Shown: one piece after another, positions 7,607 through 13,147 of the stretch | Numbering within the stretch: position 1 is the first letter of the stretch | How the letters are laid out: every line of letters begins with the position of its first letter | DNA from: Paracoccaceae bacterium | GTDB taxonomy: Bacteria > Pseudomonadota > Alphaproteobacteria > Rhodobacterales > Rhodobacteraceae | Direction of reading: 5' to 3' | Length of the DNA stretch: 13,147 nt | Assembly (NCBI GenBank): GCA_003565055.1 | Contig: PXDM01000162.1 | Coordinates: 1-13,147, forward strand | Translations under genes and position numbers: made by a program | Notes under the pieces: model-generated | What the model was told of the DNA's origin: nothing | The model's input: only the letters and a program-made list of their open reading frames with translations | Database searches by the model: none

Positions 7607-8559
7607 CACGCAGGCTCGCGCAGCACGCGGGGGACCTTGAATTCGACGCGTTCCTGCGCCGTCTCGACCAGTTCGACCGCGACCCGGAACCGCGCGCGAA
7701 ACGCGTCGATCACTTCATTGACCAGCTCTTCAGGCGCCGAGGCCCCTGCGGTGACCCCGACACTGCCGATCCCTTCCAGCGCGCGCCAGTCGATCTCGGT
7801 CGCGCGCTGCACGAGTTGCGCATAGGCGCAGCCCTTGGCGCGACCGACTTCGACCAGCCGCTGGGAATTCGACGAATTGGGCGCACCGATGACCAGAAGC
7901 GCGTCGATCCTGGGCGCGATGGCCTTCACAGCCTCCTGCCGGTTGGTGGTCGCGTAGCAGATGTCTTCCTTATGCGGCCCGATGATCGCCGGGAAACGGG
8001 CTTTCAGAGCCGCGACAATATCGGCCGTGTCATCGACCGAGAGCGTGGTCTGCGTGATGAAGGCCAGCTTTTCGGGGTCGCGGACCGACAGCCCTGCCAC
8101 ATCCTGCGGCGTCTCGACCAGCAGCACTTCGCCTTCGGGCAGCTGGCCCATCGTGCCAATGGTCTCAGGGTGGCCCGCATGGCCGATCATCACCATTTGC
8201 AGCCCGTTGGCGTGGTGGCGCTCGGCCTCGATATGGACCTTGCTGACCAGCGGGCAGGTGGCATCCACATAGAGCATTTCGCGAGATTGCGCTTCGGCAG
8301 GCACGGATTTCGGTACGCCATGGGCCGAGAAGATCACAGGCCGGTCACTCGGGCAGTCATCGAGTTCCTCGACAAACACCGCCCCCTTTGCGCGCAGCCC
8401 GTCCACGACATATTTGTTATGCACGATCTCATGGCGCACATAGACCGGCGCGCCCCATTTCTCCAGCGCCATCTCGACGATCTTGATGGCGCGGTCAACG
8501 CCTGCGCAAAACCCGCGCGGGGCGGCGAGATAAAGGGTGAGGGGGGGCAGGTCTGTCAT
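7606..8559 (-). CDS. ispH: 4-hydroxy-3-methylbut-2-enyl diphosphate reductase
   Basis: A 317-residue iron-sulfur enzyme that performs the last step of the MEP isoprenoid pathway, reducing HMBPP to IPP and DMAPP. The three cluster cysteines are in APRGFCAGVDRA (C18), VDATCPLVSKVH (C102) and DICYATTNRQ (C201). Substrate-binding histidines are visible in RHEIVHNK (H47), FSAHGV (H80) and GHAGHPET (H130), with the proton-relay Glu132 right after, and the SxN-type motif GAPNSSNSQRL (226-235). I chose the ATG at 8559, with AAAGG eight bases upstream; a TTG at 8586 would add nine residues not expected in the family. It starts a minus-strand cluster with the DUF3429 gene, rnhA and the TRIC gene. It begins only 60 bases after the znuA stop on the same strand, with no clear terminator between. 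Confidence 0.97.
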   Translation of the reverse strand: MTDLPPLTLYLAAPRGFCAGVDRAIKIVEMALEKWGAPVYVRHEIVHNKYVVDGLRAKGAVFVEELDDCPSDRPVIFSAHGVPKSVPAEAQSREMLYVDATCPLVSKVHIEAERHHANGLQMVMIGHAGHPETIGTMGQLPEGEVLLVETPQDVAGLSVRDPEKLAFITQTTLSVDDTADIVAALKARFPAIIGPHKEDICYATTNRQEAVKAIAPRIDALLVIGAPNSSNSQRLVEVGRAKGCAYAQLVQRATEIDWRALEGIGSVGVTAGASAPEELVNEVIDAFRARFRVAVELVETAQERVEFKVPRVLREPA

Positions 8560-8619
8560 TGCGCGCGCCTTTCGATCACTGCTCAAGACCTAACCTCTGC
8601 GCCCCCCCGCGTCCAGCCC

Positions 8620-9951
8620 TCAGCCCGCGACGCAATCTGCAATCGCCTGCGCCATATTGCGCATGAGCGTCGGGTAGAGGTCCACTCCCGGCTCAAGCAT
8701 CACCCCGGCGGGGTCCAGCTCTGCCCCGACGCGCACGTCCGTGCCCTCGATCACCAGATCGACATAGCGCGAGGAATGATTGACCTCGGGGAAAATGCAG
8801 GCCGCGCCCGCGTCGCGCAGTTGCGCGCGCAATTCGCTCAGGCGCTGCGCACCGGGTGCCGCCGCATCCCCGAGCGCGATGGTGCCCGCGATATTGAGCC
8901 CGAATTGCGTGGCGAGATAGCCATAGGCGTCGTGAAACACGACCAGCGCCGCATCACCGACCGGGGCGAGAATCTCCTCCATCTCGCTGGTGAGCGCTGC
9001 GATCTCTTCCTGCGCGGCCTCGGCATTTGCTCGGAAGGTCTCGGCATGTTCCGGGTCATGCGCGGCGAGTTCGGTGGCGATCACATCGAGCCAGGCTTTG
9101 GCGTTTGCGGTGTTCATCCAGGCATGCGGGTCGGTCCCGTCATGGCTGTGCCCGTGATCGTCATGGGAGTGGCCGTGATCGTCGTGGGAATGCCCGTGGT
9201 CGTCATGGGAATGCCCGTGGTCATCGTGGGAGTGGCCATGATCGTCATGGGAGTGCCCATGGTCATCGTGGGAGTGGCCATGATCGTCATGAGAATGCCC
9301 GTGGTCATCGTGGGAATGCCCATGGTCGTCATGGGAGTGTCCGTGATCGTCGTGGGAGTGGCTATGGTCGTCATGGGAGTGTCCGTGATCGTCGTGGGAG
9401 TGGCTATGGTCGTCGTGGGAGTGCCCGTGGTCGTCATGGGAATGCCCGTGATCGTCATGGGAGTGACCGTGATCGTCGTGGGAATGGCCGTGGTCGTCAT
9501 GGGAGTGGCCGTGGTCATCGTGGGAATGCCCATGATCGTCATGGGAGTGGCCGTGGTCATCGTGGGAATGCCCGTGATCGTCATGCGAATGCCCATGGTC
9601 ATGCGAGTGCACATGCGCGAAGTCCTGCAAGGTCACGCCGTCAGCTTCAAGCAAGGTCACCAGATGCCCGCGCGCCTCCACGCCGGAAAGGGCGCGTGCA
9701 AGCCAGGGGGACATGTCCTGACCCACCCAGAAAATCACCTCGGCCTCCGACAAAGCGCGGGCCTGCGAGGGGCGCAACTGGAAAGAATGCGGATCGCCGC
9801 CTTGATCCAGCAGCAAGCCCGGCGTACCAACATCCCCCATCACCATTGACACGAGCGAATGGGTGACCTGAAAATCGGTGATCACCCGCGCTTCCTGAGC
9901 GGCGAGCGGTGTGGCCATCATGGCGCAGGCCAATGCGAGCGAGTAGCGCAT
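8620..9951 (-). CDS. znuA: Zinc ABC transporter substrate-binding protein with giant His/Asp loop
   Basis: A 443-residue periplasmic protein that captures zinc and passes it to ZnuB. Residues 1-18 are a signal peptide (hydrophobic ALACAMMATPLAA). The likely zinc ligands of the TroA/ZnuA fold are His55 in GGDPHSFQLRPSQ, His276 in GTDPHAWMN, His340 in FHDAYGYLATQFGL, and Asp413 in VGAELDPAG. Between the first and second ligands lies the family's acidic His-rich loop, here enlarged to 22 heptads (residues 117-270) of the form HDDHGHS; ordinary ZnuA loops are far shorter and less regular. Such loops are thought to pre-bind zinc as chaperone or buffer. Without the loop the protein would be about 290 residues, the usual size. 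AAGGAG lies six bases before the ATG. It is divergent from zur-znuC-znuB across a palindromic operator. Confidence 0.97.
   Translation of the reverse strand: MRYSLALACAMMATPLAAQEARVITDFQVTHSLVSMVMGDVGTPGLLLDQGGDPHSFQLRPSQARALSEAEVIFWVGQDMSPWLARALSGVEARGHLVTLLEADGVTLQDFAHVHSHDHGHSHDDHGHSHDDHGHSHDDHGHSHDDHGHSHDDHGHSHDDHGHSHDDHGHSHDDHGHSHDDHSHSHDDHGHSHDDHSHSHDDHGHSHDDHGHSHDDHGHSHDDHGHSHDDHGHSHDDHGHSHDDHGHSHDDHGHSHDDHGHSHDDHGHSHDGTDPHAWMNTANAKAWLDVIATELAAHDPEHAETFRANAEAAQEEIAALTSEMEEILAPVGDAALVVFHDAYGYLATQFGLNIAGTIALGDAAAPGAQRLSELRAQLRDAGAACIFPEVNHSSRYVDLVIEGTDVRVGAELDPAGVMLEPGVDLYPTLMRNMAQAIADCVAG
9142..9603. repeat. 22 tandem copies of a 21-bp repeat inside znuA
   Basis: Plus-strand units follow the form atgggagtggccgtgatcgtc and run head to tail with no spacers for 462 bases, all exactly 21 bp, so the znuA frame is kept. 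On the minus strand each unit reads Asp-Asp-His-Gly-His-Ser-His. Two units (9352-9372 and 9394-9414) carry Ser in place of Gly. Nearly all other differences are silent, mostly CAC/CAT and GAC/GAT swaps. The last unit (9583-9603) is the most divergent, with His for one Asp and a TCG serine codon. Confidence 0.97.
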
Positions 9952-9964
9952 GCGGAACTCCTTG

Positions 9965-9979
9965 TGTTATATGATCACT
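9965..9979. promoter_or_regulatory. Degenerate second Zur-type operator near znuA
   Basis: The half-site TGTTATA (9965-9971) is identical to the left arm of the perfect palindrome 26 bp away. The opposite arm, GATCACT, matches the expected TATAACA at only four of seven places. It lies just upstream of the znuA ribosome site (9958-9963), so a Zur dimer here would bear mainly on znuA. Confidence 0.4.
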
Positions 9980-9990
9980 AAACTAACTAT

Positions 9991-10005
9991 TGTTATACTA
10001 TAACA
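9991..10005. promoter_or_regulatory. Probable Zur operator between znuA and zur
   Basis: TGTTATACTATAACA is a perfect 7-1-7 inverted repeat, the AT-rich form typical of Fur-family (Zur) operators in alphaproteobacteria. It contains possible -10 boxes on both strands: TATACT on plus (9994-9999), facing zur, and TATAGT on minus (10002-9997), facing znuA. One bound Zur dimer could therefore shut both promoters. I could not find good -35 boxes. The assignment rests on symmetry, AT content and position beside zur and znuA. Confidence 0.75.
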
Positions 10006-10021
10006 GCAAAGGCAAGGGCGA

Positions 10022-10519
10022 ATGGCGTCACTTGGAGATCAGAGCGGGTTCTGCTGCGCCGATCATAGCGGGGCGGCGGATGTCGCGGCAATCCTGACCT
10101 CGGCGGAAGCGCGCGCGCGGGCGCAGGGTGCGCGCCTGACGCCGGTGCGGCGGCGCACGCTGGAAATCCTGCTGCAAGCCCATGGCGCGCTCGGGGCCTA
10201 TGAGGTGCTTGAGAAGCTGGCCGCTGAAGGGTTCGGCAGTCAGCCGCCCGTCGCCTATCGTGCGCTGAATTTTCTGGTGGAACACGGGCTTGCACATCGC
10301 ATCCGGCGGCTCAATGCTTTCACGGCCTGCGCCCATCCCGGCCATGACCATCGCGCGGCGTTTCTTATCTGCGAGGAGTGCAACAGCGTGACCGAAGCCG
10401 ATGCCGCGCCCGTCAGCGCGGCGCTGGAACAGGCCGCCGGGGCCGCGGGCTTCGCGCTGGAGCGCGCCACGATCGAAGCTGTGGGCCAATGCGCGGCGTG
10501 CCGGGGTGCAACCGGATGA
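10022..10519 (+). CDS. zur: Zinc uptake regulator, Fur family
   Basis: A 165-residue repressor of the Fur family. Residues about 25-95 are the winged helix, including RLTPVRRRTLEILL, GAYEVLEKL and PPVAYRALNFLVEHGLAHRI, the recognition part. The dimerisation domain has the metal-site segment FTACAHPGHDHRAAFLICEECNSV (residues 100-123; His108, His110) and two CxxC pairs, Cys117/Cys120 and Cys157/Cys160, which in Zur and Fur proteins hold structural zinc. Clustering with znuA, znuC and znuB makes Zur much more likely than Fur, Mur or PerR. With zinc bound it should repress znuA and its own operon through the palindrome at 9991-10005. Its stop overlaps the znuC start by four bases (ATGA). The N-terminus has an extra Cys-Cys-Ala-Asp-His stretch (11-15) before the DNA-binding domain. 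Confidence 0.93.
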   Translation: MASLGDQSGFCCADHSGAADVAAILTSAEARARAQGARLTPVRRRTLEILLQAHGALGAYEVLEKLAAEGFGSQPPVAYRALNFLVEHGLAHRIRRLNAFTACAHPGHDHRAAFLICEECNSVTEADAAPVSAALEQAAGAAGFALERATIEAVGQCAACRGATG

Positions 10520-11271
10520 GCCTGATCTCCGCTGCGGCGCTCTCGGTCAACTATGGCGGCCGCCGGGCTCTCTCCGATATCGATTTCGCGATAGAGCGCG
10601 GCGAGATCGTCACGATTGTCGGACCGAACGGCTCCGGCAAGACGAGCTTCCTGCGCGCGCTTCTGGGCGTGGTAGCACCGACCCACGGTCGGATCACCCG
10701 CGCCAAGGGGCTGCGTATCGGCTACGTGCCCCAGCGCCTGCATCTCGATCCCGGCCTGCCGATGCCGGTCGCGCGCTTTCTGTCATTGCCCAAACGCCAG
10801 AGCCGCGCGGCGATTGCGGCGGCGCTCGAGCGCGTTGGCGTGCCCGATGTGAGTGCGCAGAACATGGCGACGCTCTCGGGTGGGCAGTTCCAGCGCGTGC
10901 TTCTGGCCCGCGCCTTGCTCTCTGCGCCCGATATCCTGATGCTTGATGAACCCACAGCCGGGCTCGACCAGCCGGGCGTCGCTTCCTTCTATCGTCTGAT
11001 CGAGGACGTCCGCCAGGAGATGGACTGCGCCGTGCTCTCGGTGAGCCATGATCTGCATGTGGTCATGTCGGCCTCGGATCGGGTGATCTGCATCAACGGG
11101 CATATCTGCTGCGAGGGCGCGCCGCAGGTCGTGCGCGACGCGCCTGAATATCGCGCGCTGTTCGGGCTCGGCACAGGCGGCGCGCTTGCGCTTTACCAGC
11201 ACAGCCATGACCACACGCATGGCGATGGATGCACGCATGCCCCTGCTGCGCAAAAGGTTGACCATGCTTGA
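10516..11271 (+). CDS. znuC: Zinc ABC transporter ATP-binding protein
   Basis: A 251-residue ATPase that powers zinc import through ZnuB. All nucleotide-binding motifs are present: Walker A GPNGSGKTS (36-44), Q-loop Gln73 in YVPQR, signature LSGGQFQR (120-127), Walker B ILMLDEP (140-146), D-loop GLDQ, and switch His178 in SVSHDL. The C-terminus ends with a metal-binding-like tail, HSHDHTHGDGCTH (229-241), then a final VDHA. His-rich ZnuC tails are known in this family and may help in zinc sensing or handling. The ATG at 10516 overlaps the zur stop; the 3' end overlaps znuB by eight bases, so zur, znuC and znuB should form one message. Confidence 0.96.
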   Translation: MSLISAAALSVNYGGRRALSDIDFAIERGEIVTIVGPNGSGKTSFLRALLGVVAPTHGRITRAKGLRIGYVPQRLHLDPGLPMPVARFLSLPKRQSRAAIAAALERVGVPDVSAQNMATLSGGQFQRVLLARALLSAPDILMLDEPTAGLDQPGVASFYRLIEDVRQEMDCAVLSVSHDLHVVMSASDRVICINGHICCEGAPQVVRDAPEYRALFGLGTGGALALYQHSHDHTHGDGCTHAPAAQKVDHA

Positions 11272-12067
11272 TGATTTCATGATGCGCGCGGTTCTCGCCG
11301 GGCTTGCCGTGGCCTGCGCCACAGGGCCGCTGGGCTGTTTCGTGGTCTGGCGGCGGATGGCCTATTTCGGCGATGCGACCTCGCATGCGGCCATTCTGGG
11401 CGTCGCACTCGCGCTGGCCTTTCAGATCAGCATCTTCATCGGCACGCTGGTCGTGGCGCTTGTCATGGCGATGATCGTGGCAACGCTTGCGGGGCGCGGC
11501 TGGGCGATGGACACGACCTTGGGCGTGCTTGCACATTCGGCGCTGGCCTTCGGGCTGGTGGCCGTGTCCTTCCTGCCTGCGGTCCGGGTTGATCTCTCGG
11601 CCTTTCTCTTCGGCGATATTCTGGCCGTGTCGCGCTTTGATCTGGGGGTGATCGTGGCGGGTTCGGCGCTTGTGCTGGGCTTGATCCTGTGGCGCTGGCA
11701 GGGGCTCTTGACCGCCACCTTGAGCGAGGATCTGGCCCATGCCGCCGGGATCAGTGCCGCCCGCGAGCGTATGGTTCTGACGATTGCGTTGGCCATCGTC
11801 GTCGCGGTGGCGTTGAAAATCGTCGGCGCGCTGCTGATCGCCGCGCTGTTGATCATCCCGGCAGCGGCGGCGCGCAATCTCGCGCGCGGGCCTGAGAGCA
11901 TGGCGCTTTTCGCTGTGCTCATCGGGATTGCCTCGGTCATCGGCGGGTTGCAGCTTTCGCTGACGATGGACACGCCTTCGGGGCCGTCGATTGTCGTGGT
12001 GGCGTCGCTGATCTTTCTCTTCGCGACCATGGGGGCCGGGCTGGTTCAGAAACGGTCGGGCCGATAG
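11264..12067 (+). CDS. znuB: Zinc ABC transporter permease
   Basis: A 267-residue inner-membrane permease of the ABC-3 family with about eight hydrophobic segments. Diagnostic stretches are ATGPLGCFVVWRRMAYFGDATSHAAILGVAL near the start (residues about 19-49; GDATSH is the family's cytoplasmic loop, probably meeting ZnuC) and ALKIVGALLIAALLIIPAAAARNL. I chose the ATG at 11264, with AGG six bases upstream, overlapping the znuC stop; an ORF extension to 11186 would run through the znuC tail and add basic residues foreign to the family. The last 22 bases overlap the convergent flavoprotein gene. Confidence 0.95.
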   Translation: MLDDFMMRAVLAGLAVACATGPLGCFVVWRRMAYFGDATSHAAILGVALALAFQISIFIGTLVVALVMAMIVATLAGRGWAMDTTLGVLAHSALAFGLVAVSFLPAVRVDLSAFLFGDILAVSRFDLGVIVAGSALVLGLILWRWQGLLTATLSEDLAHAAGISAARERMVLTIALAIVVAVALKIVGALLIAALLIIPAAAARNLARGPESMALFAVLIGIASVIGGLQLSLTMDTPSGPSIVVVASLIFLFATMGAGLVQKRSGR

Positions 12068-13147
12068 GGCGCGAGGTCCAATTCCGGGGCCTCTCCTGCG
12101 ATGAGGCATGCGACCAGCTGCGCGGTGATCGGCGCAAGCGTGACGCCCAGATGGCCGTGACCGAAAGCGTAGATCACTTGCGCGCCCGCGCGCGACGGGC
12201 CGATCACCGGGCGCGAATCAGGCAGTGAGGGGCGGCAGCCCATCCAGCGCCGGTCAGGTGCGGGCAGATCCGGCAGAATCGCGCGCGCGCCGCGTTCCAA
12301 CACGTCCCAGCGATGCGGCGAGGGGGCCGCATCGCGCCCGCCAAGCTCGACCGTCCCTGCGACGCGCAATCGCCCGGCCATCGGGCAGAAATAGAACCCT
12401 CGCGAAATGGGCGTCATCTGCCGGATCAGGCGCGGGGCAGGGGTGTCGTATTCGAGATGATAGCCGCGCTCCGTGTCAAGCGGCACGCGGTCTCCGGCCT
12501 GCGCGGCGAGGCTGCGCGACCACGCGCCTGCCGCAATAACGACGCGCGCCGATGTGACAGGCCCGGCTGTCGTCTCGATCCGGACGCTGTTGCCTTGCCG
12601 CTCCAGCCCGGTCGCGCGCGCTGCGATGCGCATCACAGAGCCGTCAATCGCGACCCGCAGGCGCCGCATGAGGTCGTGCGGATCATCTAGGGTGATCGTG
12701 CGCGGAAAGAACACCGCCCCGACGCCCGCGTTTTCAGGCAAGCCGGGCTGCAACTGGCCCAACATGTCGCGGTCGATCAACTCAGCCTCGACCCCATGCG
12801 CGTGATAGGGGCCGAGGCGCGTCGCGCGCCGGTCGGCCTCTGTCTCCAGCAGATAGAGCGAGCCGAGAGGTTTGAGCAGCGCCGTTGCGTCGATCTCGGA
12901 GGCGAGGTCGCGCCAGGCTTCGGCGGCGGGGGCAGTGAGGGCCGCGATGGCGCGGGCATTGGCCGCAGCGCGCGCGGGCAGACATTCGCGCGCGAAACGC
13001 AAGAGCCACGGTGCGAGCGCAAGGGCAGGGCGCAGGGCCAGCGGGCTGTCGCGGTCAAAGAGCAACGCAGGCAAATTGCGCAGCACATCGGGCGTGCCGA
13101 CCGGCAGGACCGCGTAATCGGCGATCACCCCGGCATTGCCGTAGGAG
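12046..13147 (-). CDS. D-amino-acid dehydrogenase-type FAD oxidoreductase (5' end beyond window)
   Basis: About 366 residues of a DAO-family flavoprotein are visible. The frame is open to the right edge, where it reads SYGNAGVIADYAVLPVGTPD, the segment that in DadA proteins follows the N-terminal FAD-binding GxGxxG fold; that fold lies outside the window. A second conserved block, ARVVIAAGAWSRSLA, is the classic 'aaGawS' FAD contact, and the C-terminal VIYAFGHGHLGVTLAP is the family's GHxGxT FAD motif. DadA oxidises D-amino acids (D-alanine best known) to 2-oxo acids and passes electrons to the respiratory chain. GFYFCPMAGRLRVAGTVELGG fits this DadA-type group, though related hydroxyproline-epimer oxidases look similar, so the substrate is not certain. 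It converges on znuB with a 22-base overlap of coding ends. Confidence 0.88.
   Translation of the reverse strand, partial: SYGNAGVIADYAVLPVGTPDVLRNLPALLFDRDSPLALRPALALAPWLLRFARECLPARAAANARAIAALTAPAAEAWRDLASEIDATALLKPLGSLYLLETEADRRATRLGPYHAHGVEAELIDRDMLGQLQPGLPENAGVGAVFFPRTITLDDPHDLMRRLRVAIDGSVMRIAARATGLERQGNSVRIETTAGPVTSARVVIAAGAWSRSLAAQAGDRVPLDTERGYHLEYDTPAPRLIRQMTPISRGFYFCPMAGRLRVAGTVELGGRDAAPSPHRWDVLERGARAILPDLPAPDRRWMGCRPSLPDSRPVIGPSRAGAQVIYAFGHGHLGVTLAPITAQLVACLIAGEAPELDLAPYRPDRF

Noticed and set aside
9142..9603. Possible CRISPR or intergenic satellite.
   Set aside because: Units are contiguous with no spacers, are in frame within znuA and vary mostly at silent positions, so this is a coding repeat.
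7498..9849. A 783-codon plus-strand open frame opposite ispH and znuA, containing a long Val/Met/Gly repeat.
   Set aside because: The repeat part is the antisense of the 21-bp znuA array, which stays open because 21 is divisible by 3. The rest opposes clear ispH sequence and has Arg-rich shadow composition.
9966..9971. TATAAC on the minus strand as the znuA -10 box.
   Set aside because: Transcription would then start inside the ribosome site at 9958-9963; the TATAGT box in the palindrome gives a workable leader of about 38 bases.
11093..12109. A 338-codon minus-strand open frame opposite znuB.
   Set aside because: His/Arg/Gln-rich shadow of a clear permease gene, with no ribosome site or recognisable motif.

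Overview
The window is GC-rich, densely packed chromosomal DNA. Overlapping stop/start junctions, codons rich in G/C at the third position, and the gene families present point to an alphaproteobacterium, most likely order Rhodobacterales. The family hints are an IalB-family secreted protein, a long Pro/Ala/Glu-rich membrane protein, a ReAV-like asparaginase, and a divergent znuA / zur-znuCB locus. This placement is by protein resemblance only. I found no tRNA, rRNA, CRISPR array or insertion sequence.

Layout. (1) Left part, minus strand (1-5235): an L-asparaginase of the Rhizobium etli ReAV type, a small conserved-looking Pro/Ala-rich protein, an O-acetylhomoserine sulfhydrylase-type enzyme (metY), and a very long single-pass membrane protein that runs off the left edge. 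(2) A lone plus-strand gene (5402-5941) for a secreted IalB-like protein, with a readable promoter in front. (3) A compact minus-strand cluster (8559 down to 5950): ispH, a DUF3429 membrane protein, rnhA, and a TRIC/UPF0126 membrane protein. The ispH/DUF3429 and rnhA/TRIC junctions overlap. (4) The zinc locus (8620-12067): znuA on minus, and zur-znuC-znuB overlapping on plus. The 70 bp between znuA and zur holds a perfect 15-bp palindrome fitting a Zur operator, plus a degenerate second copy. (5) At the right edge, minus strand, a D-amino-acid dehydrogenase-type flavoprotein lacks its N-terminus because of the window edge. Its 3' end overlaps znuB tail to tail.

The zinc genes form one working unit. 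Zur should sense zinc and close both promoters, ZnuA should capture periplasmic zinc, ZnuB is the channel and ZnuC the ATPase. The outstanding sequence feature is inside znuA: 22 tandem 21-bp units encode (HDHGHSH)-like heptads, a 154-residue His/Asp loop in the middle of the substrate-binding protein. Its DNA has a 42-bp higher-order period, including one exact 42-bp duplication, which suggests recent expansion. The second notable item is the N-terminus of the long membrane protein at the left edge, which resembles part of the actin-like fold of PilM/GspL proteins. I saw no clear sign of an entirely new multi-gene system.
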